In this document: piece by piece, positions 1 to 12,387 of the stretch
Numbering within the stretch: position 1 is the stretch's first letter
How the letters are laid out: the number at the start of each line of letters is the position of its first letter
Source: Watersipora subatra
Taxonomy: Eukaryota; Bryozoa; Gymnolaemata; Cheilostomatida; Watersiporidae
NCBI RefSeq assembly: GCF_963576615.1
Contig: NC_088708.1
Location: forward strand, 67,290,672-67,354,671
Length of the DNA: 64,000 bases
Reading direction: 5' to 3'
Program-made: the position numbers and the translations under genes
Notes under the pieces: generated by a model
What the model was told of the DNA's origin: nothing
Databases searched by the model: none
The model's input: the letters and a program-made list of their open reading frames with translations, nothing else

Positions 1-403
1 TAGCTTTGATGCTAGTTGAAGACCTAAAAGTCACGAGATGCAAGAAATACCGTAAATGAATAGTTTTCAAGTAAAACGGTAAGCCATTTACTGAAAGCAC
101 GCGTCGTGTCGCCTGCAAATCAAACTTGGCTAACAACAATATGTGAGATAGGCGAAGGTTGTTCCATGCCTGATAAGGAAAGTCTGAAAATAGCCACAGC
201 TGGTTTAAAATTCAACTATAACCTAGCTATGTAGCAATACCTGAGCTAGCTACATGTATATAACAATATGTGCCATCATTCTGAATACATGAAGGGCTAC
301 CAAATCTATACAAAATGCAGTCACTAAATACTTGCGCACTCATTAATGAATAACGTATGAAACCTACGAACCAATATCAGACAAACAACTACGCAATGCT
401 CAC

Positions 404-443
404 CTTTTTTCTTCTTCATCGCTGCTTGAAGAAAGATGTCTGC
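404..443 (-). CDS. TOPORS: Possible small TOPORS exon 10
   Basis: A 40-base stretch between a GACAG acceptor and a GTGAGC donor has the right phase to follow exon 9 and encodes GRHLSSSSDEEEK, a Ser/acidic run like that expected of the linker. The acceptor lacks a good pyrimidine tract, so the call is weak. A further acceptor near 112 would soon lead to a stop, which could be an end of the gene or chance. Confidence 0.35.
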
Positions 444-3400
444 CTGTCAACATGCTCCTCTTATCCTCCTTCACATCTTCTACAATGCGGCGGTATATCT
501 AACATGTTCCCACAACTCCTATATCCATACACACATATGTGTATTAGTTAACACACATAAAGTACACTTAAAATAATCGCATACACACAGACTTCCACTC
601 AAGACATTTCTTGAGTGGAATAAACATCTTTTTATTGGATACAAACTAACAATTTGCGTACAAAATGAATTTGAGGCTTGAAGACATGCATATGTAACCA
701 CATAGATAACTGTAGACAGGTTTGACAACATAACCATAGTTTAGCAATTTTTTTTGCAATTTACGTTTTGCGACTATAGATGTCATAATCGCACTTTCGC
801 TTGATCTGAGTGCTTTTACTTCGATTAAGTTTCGTCAATTTTATTTTTGGAACATCCTGGCAATCAGATCACCTCAAACATCAAAAACAATCGGAAATGA
901 TAAAAAATATCGATATTTTCTGTTAAAATCAACTAAACTTTTGTGCAAAATCATCTTTAATGACATTTGGGACAACTATGTAAATTTCGCTTTAAAGCCA
1001 TCTGTGTTGAGATATATGATAGACTACAGCAAGGAACAAAGTACTAACCAGCCTCTGACTCTGAAGACGACAGTAGAATAGGAGTACGGGCTCTGTACGG
1101 ACGCTCCTCACTGACAAGTATAACATCGGAGGAGTGTGAACTGAGCGACGGACTCCGTGTCCTCCAAGACACCTCTACGGATGAGTCAGCTGACAGAGAG
1201 CTGCTGCTAGCCGTTCTATAGAAGGGAAATATGGAACTGCTGTCGCGATCAGCTTCTGTAGATCCTAAATAAAAAAATTACATCCTTGTAAGAAACATTT
1301 CATATCTACCTACATTCTCAGAAAAACTCAAAATATTTCAAAAACATATTAAACGTGTGCATACACCTTTAAAAAACATGCAATATACCTGGTTAAAGAC
1401 CTCCCATGATGGTGCGGCAATGTTTTTAACAGTATCAGATGAGATGATTGTAACAGATGTGATGTGCTCCAATAAAATTGAGTATAATGTGGATGGTGAC
1501 TGCATTTTCATGTTATAGAGTGTAAAACATAGACTTATTAATATACTTATATACTATAAACTTATATACTATAGTTATATACTTATAGTGATATGGTTAA
1601 TAGGACTATGGTGTAAAAGCTCAGCCTACGCAAATAATTTTAATTTTGTAATGACATAAATATAAAGTAAATGACATGTACTATATAAAACTATGTAAAA
1701 ATTAAATTTAAATACCTATATTACATGTGAAAACTACATAAATAAAATAAAAAATGGTGAACAACATTTTATTGTTGCATGAACTAAAGTGGACGCTCGG
1801 TCATGGATAAGTTAGGATAAATTAGGAGATAAAAATACTTATCTTACTACAGCTTACATCTGCTATATTTATATCGACTTAATTTATACATTTCTGTGAA
1901 CTTCACATGTCATATTTTGAAAATTTCAATGTATGTCAGGATGAATATTATGTCGCTTGTCAAACAGCCTGTATGCAGAGGTGATTGTATGTCGAGGTTT
2001 GACTCTGAAGTAGTTTTTAAAAACTATTTTGTTTTAAAATTTACAGAAATCTCGAAGTTAGCTGCGTGTAAGTAGCTAACATCGAGATTTCTGCCAACTT
2101 AAAAAATTTTTTTCAAAAACTACTCAAGAGTCAAATGCTGAGTTTCAATCAAGCTCTACTCAGTTCCCTCACTGTTTACCTAGTAGAATTACGGCTGGAC
2201 TCAACCTGGTCCTACGTTTCTTTCATTCTACACCTACAGGGCTTGTCGACAGGTCTTATACACTTCATGCCACTAGCTATTGCCGTGTTTGTTCGAATCA
2301 GTGCCGCTTCTATATCTGACACTTGTATATCACTAGCTTCAGAAAGTAAAACAATAAGATGCACTCACCTTGGACAGAGTTGAGAGACTGAGACAGTGCT
2401 CTGCCAAAGATGTCATCTTCAGTAAATGACGACATAACTGCGGTATTAGGAGTGCCTGCAAACATATGGCATCACATAGACATCTATTTGCTAGTAAGTT
2501 GTAGCACAAATACTTGGTTCGGGTGAGTAACATAGGCCCCAAGACTGTAATGCAGCCTCATCTGACACTTCGGCCAGATACAAAGCCAGTTTAATTACAT
2601 CCAACAAGTTTGAAACGAGTGCCTCAAATATTTGTGGTATCATCAGTTGACTAGACAAGTATTTACCATTCGCTTAGTTGTCATGTCACCCATGTTTTCC
2701 ATTAGAGTTGTCTGACCTTGCAAGTATTGTTTTCATTTAACATAATTTATCTTTCAGATAATTGGATTAACTTGCTAGTTTTGGGTGTTTGACAGCCATA
2801 AATAGTTTACCAAATTAAGCAGAGTGGCCTGTAGCTGAATATCTACCTACAAGGTCTATCTGCATTACTTGCGCTGCAAAATTAAATAACGCTTTAAGAA
2901 AACAATTTGTTCCGACAACTTAAAATTATTTACTATCAGTAGCAGTTGACATACATAGTTAACCAATTATTTTTAGAGATTTGAATAGGTTAGTTAGAGA
3001 GAATTTCACAGGAGTGTTCACTGATACTGTAATAACACAGACAAGTTTTGTCCGCTAATGCAGCTACGGTTGTTTAATTCTACTGGTTGACTGCTTCATT
3101 TGCTTTGCTCGCAGTTCCCACAAATACAGTGTCTCAGATTTACGATTATAACTAATTATTGTATTATACCATCCTTGAAAGATACACAACCGTTACAATA
3201 TTTGGCTTTTCAGCTAGTTATGAGAATGAAGAGTTTTTGCGAGTTTAAATTTGCAATTCCTAATCGATTAGTAGACAAAAAATTTCATCACGCAACAGCT
3301 TCGAATACCTAGCAAATTAGCAAATAAGCATAAGAATTATATAATTTAATGCAAAACATACAATCTTTTTCAGAGCACGACTATTCATGCTATATATTAA

Positions 3401-6400
3401 CTATATGTTTACATGTATCAGAGATAATGGAAAGTTTTTTTCTAATTTCTGCTAACACATTTCCAAAGTTCCCATAGGTTGAAACACTCGTATGTCGAAG
3501 TATGACTGTATATGTAGATCGAATACGGTGTAAATACCTAAATTTGATAGAGGTGCATATTTAACACCTAGATATTTACATATAAAGACGACGTTAAATA
3601 TACTTGGCATACCTATATGTCACCCACGTTAAACATACACTTGACATTTTACAGATTTAATGAATCACTTTAAAAGGTATCAAGGAGACATTGAGAAATT
3701 CCTACTCACCACCCTCATTTGATTCATCCTCAGCTAAGGCAAGGAAATTTCTCACCCTACCCATAATTCCTGGTACTCTAGGTGGCCTACTAAGAGCAAC
3801 TTGAGTTGGCTCATGCCCGTCACTATCTTGCGTTGGAGAAAGTGAAGAAAAAATTAAAGGTGTGGTCGAGGAGAGACTAGAGCTGTTTCTAGGATGCTCT
3901 CTAACGTCTGGTATATGCCCGCCCACACCCGCCGAAGGTCTGTCTATAGATGCCGAGTCTCCATCAGTGGCTGACGAGTTTCTGTCTAAAGCAGAAAATG
4001 GTCGATCCAATGCTGAGGCTATTGGATGTGGCACCAAAGCAGAGACATCCTCTGAAACGACACCTTCCATTCGTCTAAGAGATCGCTCGAGCCTATTCAG
4101 GGCAAGTCTCTGTTGGTTGCTAAATCCTTCTCTTTGGTTACTAAAAATCAAGGAACACGCCTTTGCAATGAACAACCAGTAAACAGCAAGCGGGTAACTA
4201 AGGACTGGTTAAAAACATGATCTCACCTATTTCTTAAGAAAGCATCAAGCTCCAAGTATATGATAACAAATAGTTCAAGAGGAAACCTAAAACCAACCGG
4301 TCAAGGCCACTGCTAATAGAAGGGTGTATCCCACCGTCTGCGGAGCTCAGTACTAGACCCGAGCGCCTACGAGGAATAGCGGGCGCATCGGACGTTGACT
4401 CAACAGCATTCAGCACAAAACCTGAGCGACGTCGAGGCGCAGGGTAAATGCCTAAATGTCGTCTAGCTTGTTCCTCTGCCAACACTTGGCGATGCCATCT
4501 GCAAGCACAATGTATCAAATTGCAAGTTATCTCCAAACCAAACAAAAAGAAAAGATCGGTAAAAAACAAAACAAACAAGTATAACTTTCGATTTCCGAAA
4601 ACAATACTGTTATCTGAGATCTAGCAACAGACAAGCGGAACCCAAACGATAAATGAAACCATATAATCTAAAGACTCTAAAACTAGTAAAAAAACAATAT
4701 TTCCACAATCAGTATACATTATATTTGAAACTGTAAATTGTAATTGCCTCAAATATGGATGCAAGAGCAGTAACCATTTCACTGCCACAGGAATACCGTC
4801 GACCAATCAGACTGTTAGGATTATCATAAAGCCAAAAATCATAGATATGGTATGCGTAATAATGTATAAACACTAAAATATACAAATAATAACACTAACT
4901 ACCTGTATAACAAACATATATGTATGATAAAGGAACTTTTCAATAAGTGTTTTAAAGGACTTCTGTTGATGTGTCGTGAATGCGCGGCACAAAAGAGAAC
5001 TTTTTCCAAAAAGATGATTGCCATAGTAAGCAGCGTACTCATATACTAGCTGCAAGTGAAATCCAAGTTGATATGCTGTAAAATTACCGAATCTGGAAAA
5101 AATTATTTAAAGTTCGTTAGACAGAAATCTGAGCCACTAACAATCGCTGTGTTTCCATGCTTCAAACAGGTTCGGAGTGGCCTGCCGCCGGTGAATTCAC
5201 ACCCTCCTGTTTCAACGATTTCGAGTTACACTATAAATCTTTTCAAGATTTGCGATGTATCCCTCACAACAAAACTTATAAAAACAGACTCGCTTTCGGA
5301 TCCCAGTTGCATTTCAATTCATGCATCGTCAATTCACACATCTAAAACAGCAATTAGCTTGTCATCCTCATACAAGCAACATATACTTGGCATATAAATA
5401 ATAATATAAAGTCAAGCCCAAGCGGTTGTGTGCTAAAGCATGCTGGATTTTTTTTAACTTTCATTGGGGAGAGCTAACCCAATTATTATTATTTCAGGAT
5501 CCATCAGCAGAGAGTGTTTCTATGATGTCAAATAGTACTCCCACAGCAAATGCTTTCGCACAAATTTAGTGGACCAAAATGGCGTTGAATGAGTTGAACG
5601 GTAAACTCTTTCGATTTTATGTTTCCAAGATTCGATGCGGAAGCCAGTGCAAAATTCAAAGCATTGAAACGCACTGAATATTCAGCGCAAAGTAATCTCT
5701 CCGTCTGTTCAAGCCTTCATCTCAACATTTGAAACCATCTGCGCGGTACAAAGTAAGCTGTCTGGTAAGGATACACTTGATGTGCTCAGTGAGCTGAAGA
5801 AAACTACACCCTCAGTAATCGTCCTAATTTGCTGTCATATCTGGACTGGAGGAAGCAGCTTCTCACTGAACATGATATAAAATGTATACTGTTCATACTA
5901 TAGAATGGTCAGATACTACCACTACAAAACAATCCAATAAGATATTTGCCACCAGCAAGTTAAAATTAGAAATCACCTTCTATTGATTCCTCTTTCCAAA
6001 GAGGAATCAGGTGCTTCTGTTGTCCGCTGAGAGCCTTCTGCTCCATCATAGTCAAGGTTCCTATAAGCAGGTTGAGACCTAGACAAGAAAATGGATGCCT
6101 GATGGTTCACTACTCATCAAAATGATGAGCACAGCTTTGCGCAATCCTATACAATCCACGCAGTGCTTCAACAAAACAGCCAGCACAACTGAGACTTCGT
6201 TAGCAGGGTCTTCTATCTATTTCAACATGAGAACAATTCAAGAGGAGACAATATGATCGGAGGCCAGAAGTTACAGATAGCTATGGTATTGTACAATAGA
6301 TCATGACTACCCTAGGACACTTATATTTCACTAGTATTTAGTTTCGTGAGTAGCATAAAGAGTAAAATTTCGCTGCAACTTAATTTCGCAGCTCTGATGA

Positions 6401-9400
6401 GTGCGAAAATATAGTGATGCGAAAATAAATGCAGTGGAACAAACATACAGTAATTAGATTCCTCAGGTTCGGTTCACCGGTAACAAACTTTTTTTTAATT
6501 TGGGACTAGTTTGTAATTGTAAACCGCAGGTAGAATTGTGTGGCCGAGATCGAAAAAGCAATTTGATCGCTGCTGCCATTTGTTTCTTGGACTATCAATA
6601 AACAAAGCTATTTAATTCCGTGTTTTTGCTCCTTCGTCACAACAGTTTAGTTTCGCTCATGACATTTTCGCGAGAGGATGACTCCGCGAAAATGCGAAAG
6701 TTAGATGAGGCGAATACATAAGTGTCCTAGTGCATGTCAAAAATTTGGATATATTGAACTGAGAAGAAAAGTAGTCCATGAGGTTTCATATAACCACGGG
6801 TCACTATATCATATAACCACGGGTCACTATATCATATAACCACGGGTCACTATATCATATAACCACGGGTCACTAGATCATATAACCACGGGTCACTAGA
6901 TCATATAACCACGGGTCACTATATCATATAACCACGGATCACTATATCATATAACCACGGGTCACTATATCATATAACCACGGGTCACTATATCATATAA
7001 CCACGGGCCACTATATCATATAACCACGGGTCACTATATCATATAACCACGGATCACTATATCATATAACCACGGGTCACTATATCATATAACCACGGGT
7101 CACTATATCATATAACCACAGGTCACTATATCATATAACCACGAGTCACTATATCATATAACCACGGGTCACTATATCATATAACCACGGGTCACTATAT
7201 CATATAACCACGGGTCACTATATCATATAACCACGGGTCACTATATCATATAACCACGGGTCACTATATCATATAACCACGGGTCACTATATCATATAAC
7301 CACGGGTCACTATATCATATAGCCACGGGTCACTATATCATATAACCACGGGTCACTATATCATATAACCACGGGTCACTATATCATATAACCACGGGTC
7401 ACTATATCATATAACCACGGGTCACTATATCATATAACCACGGGTCACTATATCATATAACCACGGGTCACTATATCATATAGCCACGGGTCACTATATC
7501 ATATAACCACGGGTCACTATATCATATAACCACGGGTCACTATATCATATAACCACGGGTCACTATATCATATAACCACGGGTCACTATATCATATAACC
7601 ACGGGTCACTATATCATATAACCACGGGTCACTATATCATATAACCACGGGTCACTATATCATATAACCACGGGTCACTATATCATATAACCACGGGTCA
7701 CTATATCATATAACCACGGGTCACTATATCATATAACCACGGGTCACTATATCATATAACCACGGGTCACTATATCATATAACCACGGGTCACTATATCA
7801 TATAACCACGGGTCACTATATCATATAACCACGGGTCACTATATCCAAGTTTATTGTAAACAAGTCTGTATAACAGGATCCTGATAAAATGTATTATATA
7901 GTCATGCAATAGTATAAGCCATGCCATACCACATAACACCTGTTTACAATTATTCCTTTCAAATATGTTACGCATTTCATTTTGTACTTTAGGGTTCATT
8001 ATGGTTCATAGGTCAATTGGCATTGCAACACGCATGTATGCAAGACAAACTTGAAATGTAAAAAACGTACATGATTAACAGAAAACATATATAGCACTAT
8101 TAAAACATATGTGTTGGATGTTATGCGTTGTTGGTAGAGCTCACCAAAAATGTTTTTTACAAAGTACCAAAATTACTTAGCATATACAGTCAGTCATTAT
8201 TAGTACTGAGTCAATACAGTTACTACTCTTCAGTAAATACAGTCATTATTAGTCTTGAGACAATACAGTTATTAGTAGTTCTATACATAGTATTGCTAGT
8301 AGTTGAGCATCAGCATGGTTAATGCTTTAGCATAGTAAATACAGTCTCAGTTTGTAATCCAGTTTGTAATCCAGTTCTTAGTTTGTAGAATACAACACCC
8401 GTTATATACAGCAAACAATCCACAGGCCATATGATCAGCTAACACTTGTGATGTACATGTAAAACACGAGTGAGTCTGACAAAGAGGATTTACCAGTGAC
8501 CTCTCAGCTGCATAATTGTAAATAATATGTGCGACTGAACATTTAAACCAGTTCATTGCATGAGACAAGTATGTAGTGTGCATACTTTACCTATCAGGGT
8601 GCAAGTTGATGGGACCGCTAGCAGCTCCCCTAGATAAGCGAGGCCTGATTGGATACTTGGCAAACGTATCGAATTCCTCCATGCTGAGTGGACTCATCGC
8701 ATACATATGAAACTCGTGAATGAACTGATCAGTATACTGGAGGGTAAATCGCCGGATGGAGTTTTTGAATGCCAGCGATCTCATATCTATCCTCTTTATC
8801 TGCACAGTACACAACCAACAACAACCATTTATTTCTCAAACAACCAAATAGGCGAGCAAGCGAAAGCGTTGTCCAAGAAAGAGTCCTACCTCTGATAGAA
8901 TATGGCTCTGAACAAAGTCGACATTATCTGGGCTAGGTAGGATAGCCACGAGCTCTCTGTTCAGCCAAGGCACCAACCTATGCATCATTGCAGGATTAGT
9001 TCTATAAAACTCAGGAGTTGTCCTCCTATACCTACGCGCACCTCCAGGGGTCAGTGCACCTTCGCAGTACAATTGGTGCTGATAAAGAAATCTGAAAACA
9101 AACATAAAACCTGAAGCTATCACTAATGATGTAAGAATTTGGTGTCGGTACTAAAGACAGGATGCACTTATTGGTTTTATGATTAGTTCGCTCATCTACT
9201 ATTATCAAACCCATGACCCATAACATATAGCAAATGCCACACAAAATCGGGTACTAAACACTCGGAAAAATATATTAGCTATATCGGGGCAGGGAGATTC
9301 GTGACTACATGATGTTGATAATAATAATGATGGATAGAATCAAAATGAATGTTTAATGTTGTAATAAATAGTTATGGTAAAATCCATATTTTATTGGGAA

Positions 9401-10840
9401 GTGTGCATTGCAATCAAATTAAGGAACTAATGCTGAATACTAGATTCGTGTTCGCTTTCCAAACTGTGATATTTTAATCGCAATATGAGTCTTGACTGCG
9501 CATACACACTTAAAGCTTAAATTACTATCTGCCAGAACTACGCTATCAGACAGCATCATCTGTTATTATATGTTGCTGCCGTTAATAATCCATTGATGGA
9601 GATTACCTTCTTCTTTCCGTAGTATGTGGTCTCATAGGGTTCCTTGGTCCAAGAGCTGTAAGCCGAGCTGTCCCACTTCGCACCCTATCCAGGTGCCTAT
9701 TCCGGTGCTGAATGAACTGCCGCCTCATCTGACTCATCCAGTCGACGGAGATGAGAGGAGTTATATTCACACTGGTGGTTGGGAAGGGCGGAGGCAGCCG
9801 ATAGCTACACAAACGAAACAATGCAAGTGCTGTAGTACGAATGTTTCTGTAGCAGATTAATTTGAGAAACTCATGAAATAAGTAAGCATGATTTCACTAA
9901 TAGCTTACATGCAAATCAACTTACACTTCATTGCCGCCATTATCCTTAAACTTGTGTATGATGGAAACAAATGGTTTCTTGCAGAGAGGACACTCCCTCT
10001 TGTTCTTTGACCATTCAAGTAAGCACTCAAAACAGAAAATGTGGTAGCAGTTGTTGCTGTAGGCACGATCCGTTGTTGCATGAAACTCATCCAAACATAT
10101 TGGACAAGTTTCGGGAGATGAGGCACGGGCCATCTTCTCTTTGCCACGTTCTAAAGTCACAGGGAATGTTTTTAGCTGTCTACTAACAAGGATTGTTAGA
10201 AGACTCGATGGTTGGCACAACTGAAAGCTTAACAGCTCTCTATAGCACCCAAAATAATAGGGCGTTTTCATAGTAAAAGGAGACAATCTCTTAAGCCATG
10301 AAGGGTCTGTATTCAGGACGAGTCACGCACTGCAGCTTTGCCACTAAAGGTGTTGATATGAATGTAACCAGATGCAAGAAGATGCCAGGATGTTATTCAA
10401 TTTATTACACTTTTGTACGGCAACAAATTTATGTTCAGAAATCAGATTGCCAATAAACATTACAGATAGCAGAAAGGGATGGGAACTGTCGCTAAAAGTT
10501 CGAAGAAATTTCTAAAACTTGCGTCACCAAAAGTGTTATGTAGTAAGCAGTTTTTCAGAACATTTTTATAGAAATCTATGGAAGCGATAGTCAGAAATAT
10601 TAGTGATATAGCACGCGTGAAAAGACAACTCTAATTTCTAAACATCATTGGACTGTAAAGCATGTAATGCTAGAAGTCAAGGTTAAATGAAAATCAATTA
10701 AAGAAATTACATTCCATGTGAGATAGACAAGAATTTAGTCTAGGGTTCTTACTGGGGGAGCCCGGTGAAGGGGTGTCCCTGCAGATGTCCTTAAGTGGAG
10801 GAGTTGGTGGTGGGGACAATGAGACCTTTGTTGAAGCCAT
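404..10840 (-). CDS. TOPORS: TOPORS-like RING E3 ubiquitin/SUMO ligase, 3' end unresolved
   Basis: Predicted coding exons in transcript order are 10840-10753, 10150-9925, 9804-9607, 9091-8890, 8799-8591, 4498-4298, 4140-3710, 2455-2369, 1264-1049 and, weakly, 443-404. All junction phases join, giving about 619 residues before the weak exon. The start is the ATG at 10840, which opens a proline-rich leader and ends at a good donor. A C3HC4 RING lies at residues 45-86 (CPIC, CYHIFCFEC, CPLC), followed by the TOPORS-type ending of WSKNKRECPLC. Downstream blocks HRLVPWLNRELVAIL and TDQFIHEFHMYAMSPLSM match the conserved post-RING region of the family, so this is not a generic RING protein. The remainder is Ser/Arg-rich and low complexity, as in the family. 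Vertebrate TOPORS is nuclear and centrosomal/basal-body and ligates ubiquitin and SUMO. Human TOPORS is about 1045 residues, so more coding sequence probably lies left of the window. Confidence 0.9.
1049..1264 (-). CDS. TOPORS: TOPORS exon 9 with possible SUMO-interacting motif
   Basis: The acceptor ATTTAG and donor GTTAGT flank a 216-base exon in phase with exon 8 (2455-2369). The product is Ser-rich and contains SDVILVSEERP, a hydrophobic Val-Ile-Leu-Val core next to Ser and acidic residues, which resembles a SUMO-interacting motif. TOPORS proteins are known to bind SUMO through such motifs. Exon identity rests on phase and composition rather than on a strong conserved block. Confidence 0.72.
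1998..2135. repeat. Foldback (hairpin) repeat in TOPORS intron 8-9
   Basis: Two arms of about 66 bases pair across a short loop near 2067. Matching landmarks are TTTGACTCT at the outside and GAAATCTCG next to the centre. It looks like a small foldback element; no coding content. Confidence 0.7.
2456..3709. other. TOPORS intron 7, no feature seen
   Basis: AT-rich intronic DNA between exons 7 and 8. I see no exon, repeat array or RNA gene here. Confidence 0.6.
3710..4498 (-). CDS. TOPORS: TOPORS exons 6-7, Ser/Arg-rich linker
   Basis: Exon 4498-4298 encodes an Arg-rich segment with a near-duplicate motif, PRRRSGFVLNA and PRRRSGLVLSS, about 20 residues apart. Exon 4140-3710 encodes a Gln/Arg helix-like start and then a Ser/Asp/Pro-rich stretch ending PPRVPGIMGRVRNFLALAED. 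The GTTGGT donor at 4297 was chosen over a GT three bases downstream because only it keeps phase with the next exon. No enzymatic domain is visible; the region resembles the disordered linker of TOPORS proteins in composition only. Confidence 0.82.
6310..6732. mobile_element. Non-autonomous TIR element, family A copy 1
   Basis: It begins CCCTAGGACACTTAT after a TA and ends ATAAGTGTCCTAG with a degraded last few bases. The element is about 420 bp and non-coding, and matches copies at 13548-14346 and 42856-43274. Intact copies are flanked by TA, pointing to a Tc1/mariner-type target site. It lies in TOPORS intron 5. Confidence 0.85.
6787..7845. repeat. 23-bp minisatellite, about 46 copies
   Basis: A head-to-tail array contains the core ATAACCACGGGTCACTATAT plus three bases per unit. 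Copies are nearly identical. Variants are AGATC copies near the left end, GGATC at 6936 and 7051 (115 bases, five units apart) and AGCC at 7321 and 7482 (161 bases, seven units apart). This pattern fits block duplication. The array is intronic to TOPORS and has no spacers, so it is not CRISPR. Confidence 0.97.
8183..8290. repeat. Two-copy imperfect tandem repeat, about 52 bp
   Basis: TACAGTC, ATTATTAG and CAATACAGTTA recur in the same order in two adjacent units. The sequence continues as degenerate ACAGT/TAGT-rich DNA to about 8380. Confidence 0.55.
8591..9091 (-). CDS. TOPORS: TOPORS exons 4-5, conserved post-RING domain
   Basis: Two exons, 9091-8890 and 8799-8591, are separated by a 90-base intron with GTAGG donor and GTGCAG acceptor. 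They encode the conserved block that separates TOPORS from other RING proteins: RRTTPEFYRTNPAMMHRLVP, followed by WLNREL, then FTLQYTDQFIHEF and SPLSMEEFD. The exon pair ends in phase 2 and joins the exon at 4498 across a 4.1-kb intron. Confidence 0.92.
9925..10150 (-). CDS. TOPORS: TOPORS exon 2, RING finger
   Basis: The acceptor is TTTAG at 10153-10151 and the donor is GTAAGT from 9924. Exon 1 leaves one base that completes a Lys codon here, and the last two bases complete a Val codon in exon 3 (reading NEVYRLPPP). All eight zinc ligands of a C3HC4 RING are present: four Cys in CPIC and CPLC, and Cys, His, Cys, Cys in CYHIFCFEC. The ATG at 10133 could be an alternative start if exon 1 is skipped. 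Confidence 0.93.
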
Positions 10841-11865
10841 AGCTGTATTATATGTGTCCTACTCAGTAGTTTCTACTGAAACATATTTTACAATCATATA
10901 TAAAGATTGGCTAAAGAAAGTCAATTATTACATTCCATAATACTCGCACTAATGCGAGTTTTGTCATTGTTCAAATGGAGTTATAACAAAATATGCTTGG
11001 ATGTTTAATCTGCATTTGAACACGGATTAAAACATCAATATACCGAATCGATGTTATCAAACAAAAACAAATTTTTTGTTAAACAATTTTAATTATGCAT
11101 ATGTATGATTGTACAGTTGAATCGATTCAGCTGTTACTATCAAACATCCATACCAATGCTCTCCACTGCTATACATACTTTTATACCCTTAGCAGCTAGC
11201 ATATTCATCAGCTGTTTGAACACGATGTCTGAATAGCCAAATACTTTTCTAATAATGCCAAAAATTAGCAACGACTTCGCAAAGCTAGAGTGTATATCCA
11301 ACCTACCAGCGAGCTTCAACAACTCATATCAAAGTAGGATAGTAACTTTTGATACAGATTAAGGATGAGTTTTACAGTTATGAGCATGCAGACTGATACA
11401 CAAGGTCAGCAAGTACAATCATGAGCCTAAAAGCTGCTCTAGAAACTGGTATTACTTCAGAAGACTCCCAATTGCAAATAAATACAGCAGATAATTATAA
11501 ATTGCTTTAAGGAATTACTAGACGAAGATCTATTACTAGATGAAGCTGTTGAGTTTAAAAATTAAAGATTTAAAACTACGGCGAAATATTGAAAGATTTT
11601 GAGACGAGGTTCAATTTACAATTTAAACTCAGTTCACATATAGGGGACAAATTGTATTGTGATACATGGCAAAAATTGTTCGACATAAGTTCAAACTGCT
11701 AAGGTTACTATTATCCATAAATATGTTATGAACAGCATGCAGAAAAAAATGCATTAAATCACATCACCTGTTCAGGCTGCAGAATTAAAAATATAACCAC
11801 CATGACTCCTGTTTGCTGTGGATTATTGTTAAAAATTTAATTAAAGTACTTCTTATTTTATTATG

Positions 11866-12000
11866 TAACTAGCGATTGCAATCTCCACGAGTTCAACTCC
11901 ATCATTATGCGGAATTTTAAATTCCAAGATTTTAATAGCTATAGCTGGACATACACAGACACATATACACACAAACTTTGAGAAATATTTATAAATAGGT
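11866..12000 (+). mobile_element. tRNA-derived SINE-like repeat, copy 1
   Basis: A B-box-like GAGTTCAACTCC at 11889-11900 precedes a body (ATTCCAAGATTTTAATAGCT at 11921) and a CA-rich tail. The body and tail recur at 22831-22925. The copy appears 5'-truncated. Confidence 0.6.
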
Positions 12001-12345
12001 TGTGTAAAATCACAGACTGATTTTAATACATTTTGCATAGTTTGGGCAAACAATTAAATTTATAGGATTAAATACGTATTAGAAGCTGTCAACTTCTCAA
12101 ATGTTGAGAGCTAACGCAACTTTATCAAGATCTGCTGACTTTTTTGTGGAATGCATAGTAATTTTTGTGTAGTAGTTGATGACATGTTAGTAAATAATAA
12201 TTTGACATAAAGTTTTTAATAAGTTGTAAATCTAAAAAAACCTCTATTTGAACGCAATGGCGCTCAATTTTTCAACCCTTTCCCTATAGTAGCGCTTTAT
12301 TAGAGGTGAGGTTCATATAGAGGGTGGCGCTGTATTTGTCAAATG

Positions 12346-12387
12346 GCTTCGCTATTTGACAATTTTGCAATTGTCAAATAGCGAAGC
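12346..12387. repeat. Perfect hairpin, 19-bp arms
   Basis: GCTTCGCTATTTGACAATT, a four-base loop TTGC, then the exact complement. It sits beside GGCGCT-rich sequence that resembles 13390-13440, so it may be one end of an inverted-repeat element. Confidence 0.75.

Larger units (their letters stand above)
4499..8590. other. TOPORS intron 5 (4.1 kb)
   Basis: Besides the TIR element, minisatellite and short tandem repeat listed separately, 5490-5900 has protein-like but broken reading frames, such as WRKQLLTEHDIKC on the plus strand. They may be a transposon remnant that I cannot name. Confidence 0.4.

Noticed and set aside
5056-5397. 113-codon plus-strand open frame in TOPORS intron 5
   Set aside because: No recognisable motif, overlapping frames in two phases and ordinary intron composition.
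6787-7845. Possible CRISPR array
   Set aside because: Units are contiguous with no unique spacers, in an animal intron. It is a minisatellite.
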